Positions 33,291-43,140 of a stretch of DNA of 64,000 bases are shown one piece after another. The translations under genes and the position numbers were made by a program. Each line of letters begins with the position of its first letter. Position 1 is the first letter of the stretch. Below the pieces are notes generated by a model that worked only from the letters and a program-made list of their open reading frames with translations, ran no database searches and was not told the origin of the DNA. The DNA comes from Actinernus sp. WN-2022 (Eukaryota; Cnidaria; Anthozoa; Actiniaria; Actinernidae): positions 103,465,006 through 103,529,005 of the forward strand of contig JAOWCC010000019.1 in assembly GCA_030867875.1 (NCBI GenBank), written 5' to 3'.

Positions 33291-34284
33291 TTGTTTGAAA
33301 TAGGTGTTTATATATTTGTTGCTCGCTGTCAATATTCAAACCTGCAACATTTTTCTACTTGAAAATCTAACGTGGTTATTACTGAGTTGAACAGAGAAAA
33401 TGATGTGTTTTTGTTCTTTTAAATTAGAATTTAAAATTGCAATTAAAATTCTGACAACTAACCGCCTGATGTGTCAAAAGTAAAGTGTACTTTCTCTCGA
33501 TGATTCCCATTTTCAATTTGCCATTTATTTATCTTAGCTGTGTGATGTGGACTCTATTTATCACTAACTACAGCCCACTAACATTTATAATTAACTTTAA
33601 TTAAATAATTTTGAAAGTTCAGTCGAGTAGTACTCATCAACCCTCGCTATTAAGATTAGTATATTTTTCGACAGTGTTGCGATGTTGAAGTTGCCATTCC
33701 TCATTTCTTAGTCAGCTGTTTTAATTTTACTTGAGATATCGAGTGGTTGAATTAAGCTATCCTCGTTCTGTTCAATAGGGTAACCTATTGAAACACCAAC
33801 CAGTTTCGATAGAATGGAAAAACAAGGCATGAAAGAAACATGGATTACCATGCTATGTAAATATACAATAATCTTAGAAATTCGAATTTACGACATTTCT
33901 CCATGGTATTGCCATTATGTTTCCCATGATCTTTCCCGGTACTTTTGAAAAATTTAAAGTATGGAAAAAGTTCGAAAAAACATGGGAAAATGGTTTTCCA
34001 TGCACGTTTATACTGATATACAGAATTCATGTGGGACGAAGCCAATCCGGCTGACAAAAGCAGTAAATGTAATGTGTATGTAAAACGTAGGGCAAGGAAA
34101 GTCAGAACGATTTAAAGCTAAACTATTTTCCCTCAACTTATTTGAATTTATCGATTTTTTCCGCTTGCTTTCATGTATCTTCGACGCGACTCACTGAAAA
34201 CGAACCCCCTCCCCTCCCCCTTCGGAGTTCTGTCGACAACGCCTGTCCATCCTTGACCAGGGATTACCATTTTAAGGTATTTAA
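33291..34284. other. Intron 1 of PAN-EGF gene, no gene
   Basis: No coding exon, RNA gene or repeat structure was seen, apart from a locally repeated 'CATGG(G)AAA' theme at 33900-34000. Confidence 0.4.
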
Positions 34285-35022
34285 CATTTAAGAAATAGAA
34301 AACATTTCCCGTGTTTCTATAGAGTTATAGAAACACGAGTGGGAGTTTGGGAGAACGAGAAATGGTAGTGGGAACACGAGCCCGAAGGGCGAGTGTTTCC
34401 ACAGCTATTTCGAGTTCTCCCAAACTTCCACAAGTGTTTCTATAACTCTATAGAAACGAGGGGGAAATGTTTTCTATTTCCTTTATAAAATAAACGAATA
34501 AAAGCACGGAAATGCTCGCTTAATTTGATAACCAAAATGTAAATTCTCACAACTAGCTCAAGCGCGCGCTGAACTGTCTGTGTTTCTATAGAGTTATAGA
34601 AACACGGCTTACAGCCAATCAGAGCGCGCGTACTATCAAAACTATTTTATAATAGCATTTATAAAATAGTTTCGATAGTACGCGCGCTCTGATTGGCTGT
34701 AAGCCGTGTTTCTATAACTCTATAGAAACACAGACAGTTGAGCGCGCGCTTGAGCTAGTTGTGAGAATTTACATTTTGGTTATCTAAGCGAGCATTTCCG
34801 TACTTTTATTCGTTTATTTTATAAAGGAAATAGAAAACATTTCCCCCTTGATTCTATAGAGTTATAGAAACACTTGTGGAAGTTTGGGAGAACTCGAAAT
34901 AGCTGTGAAAACACTCGCCCTTCGGGCTCGTGTTCCCACTACCATTTCTCGTTCTCCCAAACTCCCACTCGTGTTTCTATAACTCTATAGAAACACGGGA
35001 AATGTTTTCTATTTCTTAAATG
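34285..35022. mobile_element. 738-bp near-perfect palindrome (fold-back element)
   Basis: The left end CATTTAAGAAATAGAAAACA pairs with the right end TGTTTTCTATTTCTTAAATG. Complementarity continues with few mismatches to a 10-base loop near 34651-34660. Each arm of about 365 bp contains smaller palindromes built on TTTCTATAGAGTTATAGAAA (four copies in all) and GCGCGCTCTGATTGGC / its complement. No reading frame is present. The structure is that of a fold-back or long-TIR MITE. It sits in intron 1 of the PAN-EGF gene, where the transcript would form a very long hairpin. Confidence 0.9.
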
Positions 35023-36104
35023 CCGCATACATACAGTAGAAACAGGGGGGTTTCTCAGTGTAAGCATGTCCTGAAATTGTTAAAGCAAAAGTGCACTTGA
35101 AAACATTTGAAAACTTCGCTAAATTCTTCATTAAGTTCAGGTGTATTTAGACTCGTTCTATTAATGATTTGGGATTTTAAATGGTTAGGGTTTTTTCAAA
35201 TAAGGGGGTTAGGTTTTAGAAGGTTTGTATGAAAATTCGACAAAATGAATTATTAATATGCTTACACTGGGAAAGCGCCAGAAACAGCAAGAGCTTTGTC
35301 TATGTTTTACCCAACAGATATGTACAATCGCACAAGTGTGAAATACTAAAGTTATCATTCGCATAGAAGCTAAAGAACATGATAAACGGAGGCACTAGTC
35401 AGTTATACGCATTCTTCTGATATATGTAAACTATGGAGAATGGGAACAAATCAGTCTTTCGATTCTGAATGAACCGAAAAAGACAAACTTACCACATGAA
35501 AAAGATTGAGGTAAACTAATCAAGAATCGAGATTTACCGACAAACTAATTATTGCTTGTTTGCATGTTACGTCGTCGCCGCCATCTTAGTTCCCTTAATT
35601 TAACAAAACATTCCTCGTTAATTAGTTTCTCTTGTTAGTTCATCTAACTTAGGAACCACGTCTTTGTTATTTGAAACTCTTGGGATTGATTGCACACCAC
35701 CAACACAGAGTATGGATCGAATAGTTTACCCTGAGATTCTGACCTAGCTCTCTCAAGACAACGGGAAGAGAGAGAGAGACGAAACTTCGTCTCTGTCTCA
35801 GCAGGTTAGGAATAGTTAAAAGGCAGTGAAAAGTTAAGAAGACGAAAATTAAAGCTAACATAAGGCTAGCAGATCTTTATAACATTTGTACCTATATTTC
35901 AGAAAGACAAATCAATGGCGAAAATGAGGATATATTCAGACCGAAATAAGAGTCGTGGTTATTACTGTGTATAGCTATCATAATGCTAAATGGAAAAACT
36001 ACAACACTGCGAGAAAGTTTTTAATCCCCAAAACAAACGAATTTTCAAGACTTTTGTTGTTTGTCATTTGAAACCTTTTTTGTAATAGGTGTATTTTTTC
36101 TCAC
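35023..36104. other. Intron 1 of PAN-EGF gene (5' part), no gene
   Basis: No coding exon is seen; a purine-rich (GAGA) stretch occurs at 35766-35782. Confidence 0.4.
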
Positions 36105-36431
36105 CGGTTTTCGACTGTAGTGGTGAAATCCTGGGTTTGCGATTAATAACTCCTTGGCTTTTTCTCCATCCGAGCTCAATAGTTGACACTCTCGGAAACC
36201 TTCAGGTTTTGAATTCACAGCAATGTTGAAGGACAAGCATCTTTCATCTCTGAGGCAGGGCAACGCGCAGTCGATATCTGAGAATACGTCGAGATTTGCC
36301 ACTACCGCCGCTCTTAGGAGATGAAAAGGGCGTCCCTCAAATATCCCAGCCTTGCTGTCGGAGTCCTCAGCAGCGAAACACAGTTTAAGAGCCACAAAAA
36401 GAGGAGCAAATTTGTAAAAGTTAGCAACCAT
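36105..36431 (-). CDS. Secreted PAN-EGF protein, exon 1 (signal peptide and PAN domain)
   Basis: The first exon of a three-exon gene (36431-36105, 31006-30892, 28947-28484; 301 residues in frame). ATG 36431 opens a signal peptide (residues about 1-20, MVANFYKFAPLFVALKL). A PAN/apple-type domain follows (residues about 25-103) with C-x3-C-x5-C (CALPCLRDERC), LSFNIA and a fourth cysteine in ECQLLSS, closing at FHHYSRKP before donor CCG|GTGAGA. An upstream in-frame ATG at 36605 is rejected because a TATA box sits right there and transcription would start downstream of it. PAN domains bind proteins or carbohydrates, so a secreted adhesion, recognition or matrix role is inferred. The gene has no neighbours in an obvious functional relation. 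The frame is open and splice phases agree, so it looks intact. Confidence 0.82.
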
Positions 36432-36605
36432 GGCCGATGGATTATTCGGCGCTCTGTATAGAAGATCTATATAGGAGTTAATTCTTTGATAACTCAGTCT
36501 CAAGAAGTAATCGTTTCTGTAAATTATTTGCCAACCTGAGCTCACAGTAAATCCAAATGATATTTTCGAGTAATCTGATTGGGTCTTTGCTGGTTCGCGT
36601 TGCAT

Positions 36606-36615
36606 TTATATATTT
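36606..36615 (-). promoter_or_regulatory. TATA box of the PAN-EGF gene
   Basis: On the minus strand TATATAAATG lies about 175 bases before the start codon at 36431. A start of transcription about 30 bases downstream (around 36578) leaves a 5' UTR of roughly 145 bases. CCAATCAGATTACTC on the minus strand at 36566-36580 contains a CCAAT box, but it lies downstream of the TATA box. Confidence 0.5.
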
Positions 36616-37569
36616 CAACTTGACGAGGTTATAAATTTAGCGGGCTTTTATTTTCTTGCAAAAAATGTTTCATCAGTTATTTGATTGGTAAAAGATTGAG
36701 TTGACATTACCATTTAAAACGGCGCATTTGTCCTAATTTCAAAGGCATGTATGCCGTATTAACAATGTTGCTATAATATGTCGGAACTGACCCTTTTGAA
36801 TAGAGAATGGTGATTTTCTTTCCTAAATACATTTTAGCCGCAGGGGACAATCTAGCCTCTAACAATTAACTTCGTTATTTTGAAATCTCATAAGTAGACG
36901 CTTCATTTAATTTCAAACTATAACTAAGATGCCGGAAAAGGATTTGAAAAAGAAAAACAGACTATGGTCTTTTCGGGTCGCCTTTTGGTAATAAACTTTT
37001 TAGTTCTTAAGCTCGTGAAAAGAAACCGGAAAACATGTGGCAGGTTTGGCGACAATCGCGCATTTGTCGGCTTTGAGCGTATCATTATCGTAAAAACGAC
37101 GATTTAATTCTTCATGTAATAATTAAAAGTAGGATTTAGCAGCTGAGCCAAGAAAAGCAGTAAGTTTATTTTCAAATGTAAATATTTCAAGTTGTGGCAA
37201 ATTACTAACGTTTCAGTGAATTTTCAGGTGAAGGTAAGAAACAACAAATACATCTGCCAAAGAAAATTATAAAATTATCAGTTTTAGCGTCAAATCTTAA
37301 GATATTTCCTTCGAAAATGTAGTCATATGATTATATCAGAATTCAGCAATGTTCTTGCAGCGTATAGTGGCGAAAAGAGACTGTCCCTCAATAACTCTAT
37401 GCCAAAACTCATTCTGATCTCTTCAGTACACACTTTCTTAATTTCCGAAGTTAAGTGTTTATATTATAGGAAGAATAGGTTAAGGAAAGTAGGAAACTAC
37501 TAATTAGACATTAGATTCCATCAAATCTAGGTATTACACTTCATGGGAAAAATTCATATATAGAGGATA
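36616..37569. other. Upstream region of PAN-EGF gene, no gene
   Basis: AT-rich sequence. No exon or repeat is recognised. Confidence 0.4.
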
Positions 37570-37697
37570 TTACATGGCCGCGCGGAGATACCGATTTTAT
37601 CTTCGAGTGTTGATGAAATATCTTACGCGGTGAGCGCAGCGAACGAGTAAGATATTTCATCAACACGAGAAGATAAAATCTCCAAGCGGCCATGTAA
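37570..37697. mobile_element. Hairpin MITE (128 bp)
   Basis: TTACATGGCCGC at the left pairs with GCGGCCATGTAA at the right. The arms continue with ATTTTATCTTC / GAAGATAAAAT and GTGTTGATGAAATATCTTAC / its complement, leaving a loop GCGGTGAGCGCAGCGAACGA. It abuts the element at 37705-38053 and both may be parts of one larger composite. Confidence 0.8.
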
Positions 37698-37704
37698 TGT
37701 TCTG

Positions 37705-38053
37705 TTTAATATATAATTATCGATAAAATACCAGTCGTCTCAATCTCTCCCTGAAAAGGATAGAAATCTGGCCATCCCTTCATGTAGGACGACACGAATT
37801 GCTACCAAATTGTATTCTATTGTGTTGCGTTCTATTGTTGTATTGAATTGTATTGTGTTGTATTCTATTGTATTTTTGGTAAAAATTCGTGTCGTCCTAC
37901 ATAAAGGGATTGCCAGAAATCTTTGAAAGCCAATCATATTTTCAAAAGCGATATCTTCACGTGTGAAGATATCATTTATATCTTCACGTGTGAAGATATC
38001 ACTTTTTAGAATGAAATATACACTGTTATTTAATCGATAATTATATATTAAAA
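37705..38053. mobile_element. TIR element with nested pentamer MITE and CACGTG palindromes
   Basis: The left TTTAATATATAATTATCGAT is matched inverted by the right ATCGATAATTATATATTAAA. Inside, 37762-37922 is a second element. At 37950-37973 and about 37978-38000 there are two palindromes TATCTTCACGTGTGAAGATA, each centred on an E-box CACGTG. It is non-coding and marks a nested insertion. Confidence 0.75.
37762..37922 (-). mobile_element. MITE with pentamer core (copy 2, inverted)
   Basis: The ends AGAAATCTGGCCATCCC and GGGATTGCCAGAAATCT are inverted repeats, followed by TGTAGGACGACACGAATT on both sides. The core is a TATTG/TTCTA-type pentamer array. It is the inverted relative of 27494-27643, inserted in the element at 37705-38053. 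Confidence 0.85.
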
Positions 38054-38878
38054 ACCAATATGAAGATTTTTAATTAATTCTAATCACCAAGTTTATTTTC
38101 AGATATGATTAATAGTGTTTTAAAATTCTGTTTCACTGAATCGAAAACACGTTTCCAGTGATTGCTAAAATTATTTTGTTATTGTAAATAAATCATAAGT
38201 TCAATCTAAATGCATATAACTTTCTTTGATATCGATTTCATAACAGTTCTGTATTTTAGGCAGCGTTCACACTTGGTGCCGTACAGTACCAATTGGGCAC
38301 CAATGTGAACACGTTTCACCAATGTGAACACGTTTTTTGGCAAGTACCCACGCCAAAATTTGGGCACTGTGCCTGGGCCCGGGTAGAGAGGTCGAAGGCT
38401 TGTACTTGGGCACTGGTTTGGGTACCAACAACTAGTGTATAGGCGTTTCCATGATCATGAGTACCCAGGCATTTTACCCAAAAACCACTGCGCTTACCCA
38501 CAATTACCTCAGAGGCGTTTCAAAATGGTGGCCGAAGACACACGTTGAAACCCAGATGAAATAAATGCCTTTATAAATGCCCCCTTGTGATTTTTTGTCC
38601 ATTACCCAGCATGCAATCGGAGGTTGGAGCAGGAAAATGTGGTCGAGTGAAATGCAGTGCAAACATCGGCGTGGTTCACCGTCGCTTGGTGTGTTTTGTG
38701 AAAACAAACCTGCTGGTTGGAAAGATTAAACAAGGTACTGTAACGACTGAGTGGTTATTTTGTGTTTGCTCTTGATTTCAAGTGCGAATGGGAAGGTTTT
38801 TTGAGCCGATTTTCAGCTCCTCGAAATTCGTGAAAATCGAAGAAACGAAACAATCGCCAAAACAAATGGGCTTTTCTC
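38054..38878. other. No confident gene
   Basis: The segment 38262-38510 repeats variants of GGGCAC(T)..., GTACC and CCAATGTGAACACGTTT (twice at 38302-38336), and looks like repeat DNA. An ATG at 38611 opens a 41-codon frame ending at a donor-like AAG|GTACTG, but no partner exon was found. Confidence 0.4.
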
Positions 38879-39090
38879 CGGCTTGGTATATAACGTGTTA
38901 CAAGATACAATGATACGGAGATACCAAGATACGGTGATACAGTGATACGGTGATACAGTGATACGGTGATACAGTGATACGGTGATACGGTGATACGGTG
39001 ATACGGTGATACGGTGATACAGTGATACAGTGATACGGTGATACGAATGGGGAAAAAATACTTTCCCATAGAAATGTAGTTTTGGCTAAC

Positions 39091-39151
39091 CTGAATTTCA
39101 GCCGTCTCCTCTGGTTCGTTCCTCCGAACCGGAGGAGACGGCTGAAATTCA
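39091..39151. repeat. Hairpin with 28-bp arms
   Basis: CTGAATTTCAGCCGTCTCCT and CTGGTTCG at the left pair with CGAACCGGAGGAGACGGCTG and AAATTCAAG after a five-base loop (one or two mismatches). It is located inside the 38879-40910 element. Confidence 0.85.
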
Positions 39152-40282
39152 AGCTAAGTTTTGGCAGCAATTTTTCACATACCAAAAACTGTTTTAAAAA
39201 AAGGAAGTTTTTAACCGCAAGTAAAAAGTTCTGTTTGATTGACAGCAGCTCAATTAACACATGACATGTGCTCACTCGCCCGTAACGAAAGCTAGCATAA
39301 ATTAATTTCATGTTTATTGAGAAACGTTTTTCCAGCCCCGATCCATGGGTTGTTGGCCTTATATCTTCCAAAAAGCAAGCAGGGCTAAATGCTCCAGCAG
39401 GGCTAAGTTCCAGCAGGATGCCCTTAGCTTGGAAAGAAGCAAAACAAGGCCAAACAATGCATACGACTACGAGCCTCACAAAACCCGACAAGTTCAGACA
39501 GAGTGCCGAGTGGTCCACATCTGAACATAAAGAAGAATTCGAATTGATCTGATTGATAGGAACCAGCCAAGAGAAGATTTGTTTCCAAGAAAGCTTAGAT
39601 GAGGTTATAACTCTGAATCGCTTGAAACCAACACCACGATCTCGCTATTTGTCGTGCTGTTTCAGGACCTTTCAGACTCCTGCAAATCGCTGTCACTGGC
39701 ATTTAAGGCCTTCAATGATCCGAGTTCTGTGCCCTTCCTTTCTCATTTATACGTGTTCGCTTTGGCTTTGTCCCTCAAGGACCTTTCGGCTTTTCCATTT
39801 TCCAAGTCATAAGAAAACTAGAACCGGCTATAAAATATTCTCGATGCGGCGCGTAGCTTTGATCGGAAATCAACATTGCATTTTCGGGAAATCTTGGGCT
39901 ATTTTCTACGCTTTCGATTTTCAACCAAAATAGAGTTTTTTAAAAAGCTCTAACTCAAGAGAAATTGATTCGATTTGTCTGAATTTGTTATACAATGTCA
40001 ATTGATAACTCTGCTGCAAAACAAATATTTGTTGGGGAATTGGGAAATTCTAAAAAGAGAGCTCTTGACGGTGTTTCCCGCATATCTACCCTTAGTTATA
40101 TCTAGTCGGATTTATGTTTTCGCCTTTTCACCGAAAGCATGCAGTAACCAAATCGAATTTTGATATTCCCCTGCACGGTTTTGTAATACGATTCCTCCGA
40201 AATGCGACAAAGCAACCATAAAATATTTTTGGAGTTGTAGCTTCTGAAAGCCATCTCACTAGATCGGAGAAACGGGATCGCG

Positions 40283-40304
40283 GAAAATTTTCAAAATCCC
40301 CCTT

Positions 40305-40339
<35 letters not shown>

Positions 40340-40553
40340 AACAAAAAAACAAAATTTGCACAGAAAATAATCGAGCGAGCCAATTGCAATATCACCCAGG
40401 AAAAAAAATCAAGCAAGGGCGAAACTTTAAAAAAATCGTGCAAGGTTCTGATGCCATAAAAAAATATTGCAGCAACTGAGAAGTCGAAAAAAAAATTCGA
40501 GCAAAAAAAACCGGGCCCCCTCCCCATCAATTTTCAAATGGTCCGTCCCTAAA
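40283..40553 (-). mobile_element. MITE with poly-C tract (related to 53819-54113)
   Basis: The minus strand begins TTTAGGGACGGACCATTTGA, a GGGG-rich tract and poly-T stretches, with TTGCACGATTTTTTTAAAG in the middle. It ends near the poly-C of about 37 bases at 40300-40336, followed by TTTTGAAAATTTTCCGC. The same order of blocks is found at 53819-54113. Confidence 0.65.
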
Positions 40554-41711
40554 TCTAGTTGCCAATGATAAAGCTTTCAGCGTTAATTTCGTATTTGTGT
40601 TGCAAAAACCTTTCTTCAACAAGGGCAATAAAGTGGTTCAATGTTAAATGCGTAACGTTCAAAAGTTAAAATTAAATAACAAAATAGTCAGACAAAGCAG
40701 TCATGCTGAAAGATAATACCGTTAAATTAGCGTCACGCCACGGCTACAAGAGCTCAAGTGACCCATACAACAGTCCGTTTCATACAGAAACCTGTATTTA
40801 GCGGGGCCAGATGTTCGTATCACCGTATCACCGTATCGCGGTATCACTGTATCATTGTATCTTGGTATCTCCGTATCATTGTATCTTGTAACACGTTATA
40901 TACCAAGCCGTAAGACCGTACTAGTATAGATTGACCGAAAAATAAGCGGCTACGTTTGCTGAGAAGATAGTTTGTCATAAATAACTCATATTGCTGTTTC
41001 CTATAAACAGATAAACCTATCGATGTAGTATGCCTTTTAATTTACTGCTAATTTTATTTTCAAGACAATAAACCACAGAAGAAACCACCAATATTATTTC
41101 ATGAAGTACCTTGTTTCAGTTGTTTGTGTGTCAAACAGAAACGGGGGGCGCGAAGTTTGGTTCTGTGATCACCACTGCAAAAGCTGCAGATCAGTCAGTT
41201 TCAATACATAATTTTAGTCTCTAGTAAATTCTTATCATTCACGATTTCATGTTAGACAAGAGCGATTTAATTTTATAGCAATTACATTGTATTTTAGAAT
41301 GTAGATTCGCCGGAAAATCTATTGCCGGGATACAGATAATTCTCGATCTCTCATTTGTGAACTAGCAATCCGGGTTTCACTATAAAACGATGAACAAACT
41401 TAGGACTTATAAACTGATGATTACCTTAGCGATTTCTCCGCTGAATTCTCCCTGTACTGAGCCCGTAATTCAATTTTATTTTAAATTCACGCTTCACTTT
41501 TCTTCGACAAATTACGGTTAACGTAACGCTACGGTGAACGCTGCAATTTTCATTCGCGCGAGCAGTGCAACAAGAAACTCGACAATTGATTCTGCAATTA
41601 ATCCACCTACAATCTTCGAATGATTAGTTGTTAGTATTTCTTGCCTGAAGCCAACATGTAGATGATGTAATTATTGTGGACGCTTACACTCGTTCTCAAT
41701 AACACGTGCAG

Positions 41712-42186
41712 GTTCGAAATTAGCCTGCGTAGCAGACGTTTTGGTGGATTCGCGAGCGCCGCCATCTTGAGAGAGAGCATTTGGTGGATTCGCGAGCGCC
41801 GCCATCTTGAGAGAGAGCAGTTAAGCCAAGATGGCGACGGTTTTCGATGGCCGCGCGCGATATATAAAAAATCATGGCCGCGCGCGATATATAAAAAATC
41901 TCACGCCTGCTACGCAGGCTAGTTCGAAATTGAATTTCCAACGGAAAACGTCAATTTGGTGGATGTCACTCAACTATATTTCTATGGCAACACTGGTCTG
42001 CATACTTCGGTCAGCAATTCTCCAAGACGAACACGAGGGATGTTTGAAAATTGGGTTAGAGAATTTGCTGTTTCCCTGCTAGCAGAGGTCTCTCTCTGTC
42101 TTGGTAAAATGGAAGACGAGGGAGAGACCTCTGCCGACATCCGACGCTTGCCGTCCACATTCATGGACGAGTCAAACCAGTTTTGA
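41712..42186 (+). pseudogene. Terminal coding exon split by a 201-bp MITE
   Basis: AACACGTGCAG at 41701-41711 is a good splice acceptor. Reading on from GTTCGAAAT and skipping the MITE (41721-41921 plus one target copy) gives a frame open up to that acceptor: FEIEFPTENVNLVDVTQLYF, YGNTGLHTS, RGMFENWVREFAVSLL, MEDEGETSADIRRLPSTF, stop TGA 42184-42186. With the MITE in place the frame ends at TAG in its right terminus. I do not recognise the protein, and no upstream exons were identified. Either the gene is disrupted, or splicing uses an acceptor within the MITE (CTACGCAG|G at about 41918). Coding status is inferred from the open frame and acceptor alone. Confidence 0.45.
41721..41921. mobile_element. 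MITE with TAGCCTGCGTAGCAG ends and 9-bp target duplication
   Basis: TAGCCTGCGTAGCAG at the left and CTGCTACGCAGGCTA at the right are perfect inverted repeats. GTTCGAAAT lies directly outside both ends (41712-41720 and 41922-41930). The interior has two tandem duplications: a 40-bp unit containing TCGCGAGCGCCGCCATCTTG (about 41750-41820) and a 27-bp unit containing CCGCGCGCGATATATAAAAA (about 41850-41900). A 9-bp duplication is more typical of Mutator-like than hAT transposition; eight of the nine bases could also be a hAT duplication. Confidence 0.9.
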
Positions 42187-42249
42187 AAACAAGTTCATAA
42201 GTACACGTGAGATCGCGTCACTACCATTTTTAACACTGTCATGCACACC

Positions 42250-42660
42250 GAAATTTTAATATGGGCCATATATGGGCCAAATATGGGATTAATATGGAAC
42301 TTAATATGGGTAAAATGTGGGTATTATATGGTTATTATGTGGCCACATTAAACCCACCATCTCTGAAATAATATGGGAATAATAGGCCAAAATATGGGCA
42401 AAATGCGGTTTTGGTCGATTTCCATATTTTGGCCATATAATATGGTTATATGGTCCATATGTGGACCAGATTACTCAGTATTATATGGGCCATATGTGGC
42501 CCACATATTAACTATATTTACTTCCATATCTGGACCATATATGGCCCATATATGGCCCATATATGGCCCATATATTACCCACATATTACCCATATATACG
42601 TCCATATGTGGCCCATATATGGCCCATATATTATCCACATTAAACCCATATTAAAATGTT
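42250..42660. repeat. CArG-box-rich repeat (CCATATATGG), copy 1
   Basis: A degenerate array of about 11-bp units reads CATATATGGCC. Perfect CCATATATGG decamers lie at 42266, 42535, 42546, 42557 and near 42612, with many near matches such as CCATATGTGG. CC(A/T)6GG is the binding consensus of SRF/MADS-box factors. The same repeat occurs at 52862-53205, beside a LINE fragment. Frames open across it only because of the periodicity. Confidence 0.8.
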
Positions 42661-43140
42661 GTTGTGGGATGTGAACCGGCCCCTGCATGCATATAGTCAT
42701 GCATATATATACTAGAAATGCTATAATTCATGCGGAGAAAGTATGGCAATATGCATATGCGCCACACGTTTAAAATTTACTAAAAATTTGCGCTGTAATG
42801 ACGGAATATAATTGCGTTCGACGAAGGAGAACGCATACTAATCTTGCAGTGGACTCCCTGTGGTCATGTGTGGGCTACCTGTGCTTCCCCAGGCGAAAGA
42901 AATCGAGATTTGTGTATGTCCGTCGTCCATCATGTCCTCATGTTTGTACTTTTTGGAATAAATTATCTCGGCCGGGGAACTGGTAACCACACGTACACGA
43001 TGCGAGCGGCCATTTTGGTGAATGCCAGCATGGCTTCTGTTTCGTTTCGCGATCGGTTAGTTACTTGCCTTATTTTCCGACATTCCAATGCAATGATGTT
43101 TCAAAGGTTCGCAAGTACAATTGAGGAAAGTGTGTAGTAC
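42661..43140. other. No confident gene
   Basis: Overlapping plus-strand frames at 42798-43137 exist, but no splice or domain evidence supports them. Confidence 0.35.

Larger units (their letters stand above)
38879..40910. mobile_element. 2-kb TIR element with GATACGGT octamer arrays
   Basis: The left CGGCTTGGTATATAACGTGT plus TACAAGATACAATGATACGG is matched inverted at the right (40818-40910). Inward of the left end is an array of 14 octamers GATAC(G/A)GT (38929-39040); inward of the right end is a shorter complementary array (40814-40850). No transposase frame is recognised inside. The 206-codon minus-strand frame at 38898-39518 reads through the octamers and is not counted as a gene. The interior carries a 28-bp-arm hairpin and a poly-C-containing MITE. 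Confidence 0.7.

Noticed and set aside
36432..36605. Extended N-terminus of the PAN-EGF protein from ATG 36605
   Set aside because: A TATA box overlaps that position, and the downstream ATG gives a proper signal peptide.
38898..39518. 206-codon minus-strand frame
   Set aside because: A third of it is the translated GATAC(G/A)GT octamer array, and the rest crosses a DNA hairpin. No domain or splice support.
40291..40530. Minus-strand frame with poly-Gly
   Set aside because: The poly-Gly is a translated poly-C tract of a MITE.
42373..42654. Frames of 74-93 codons in the CATATATGG repeat
   Set aside because: Periodic repeats lacking stop codons, with low-complexity translation (GPYMAHIWPIY type).
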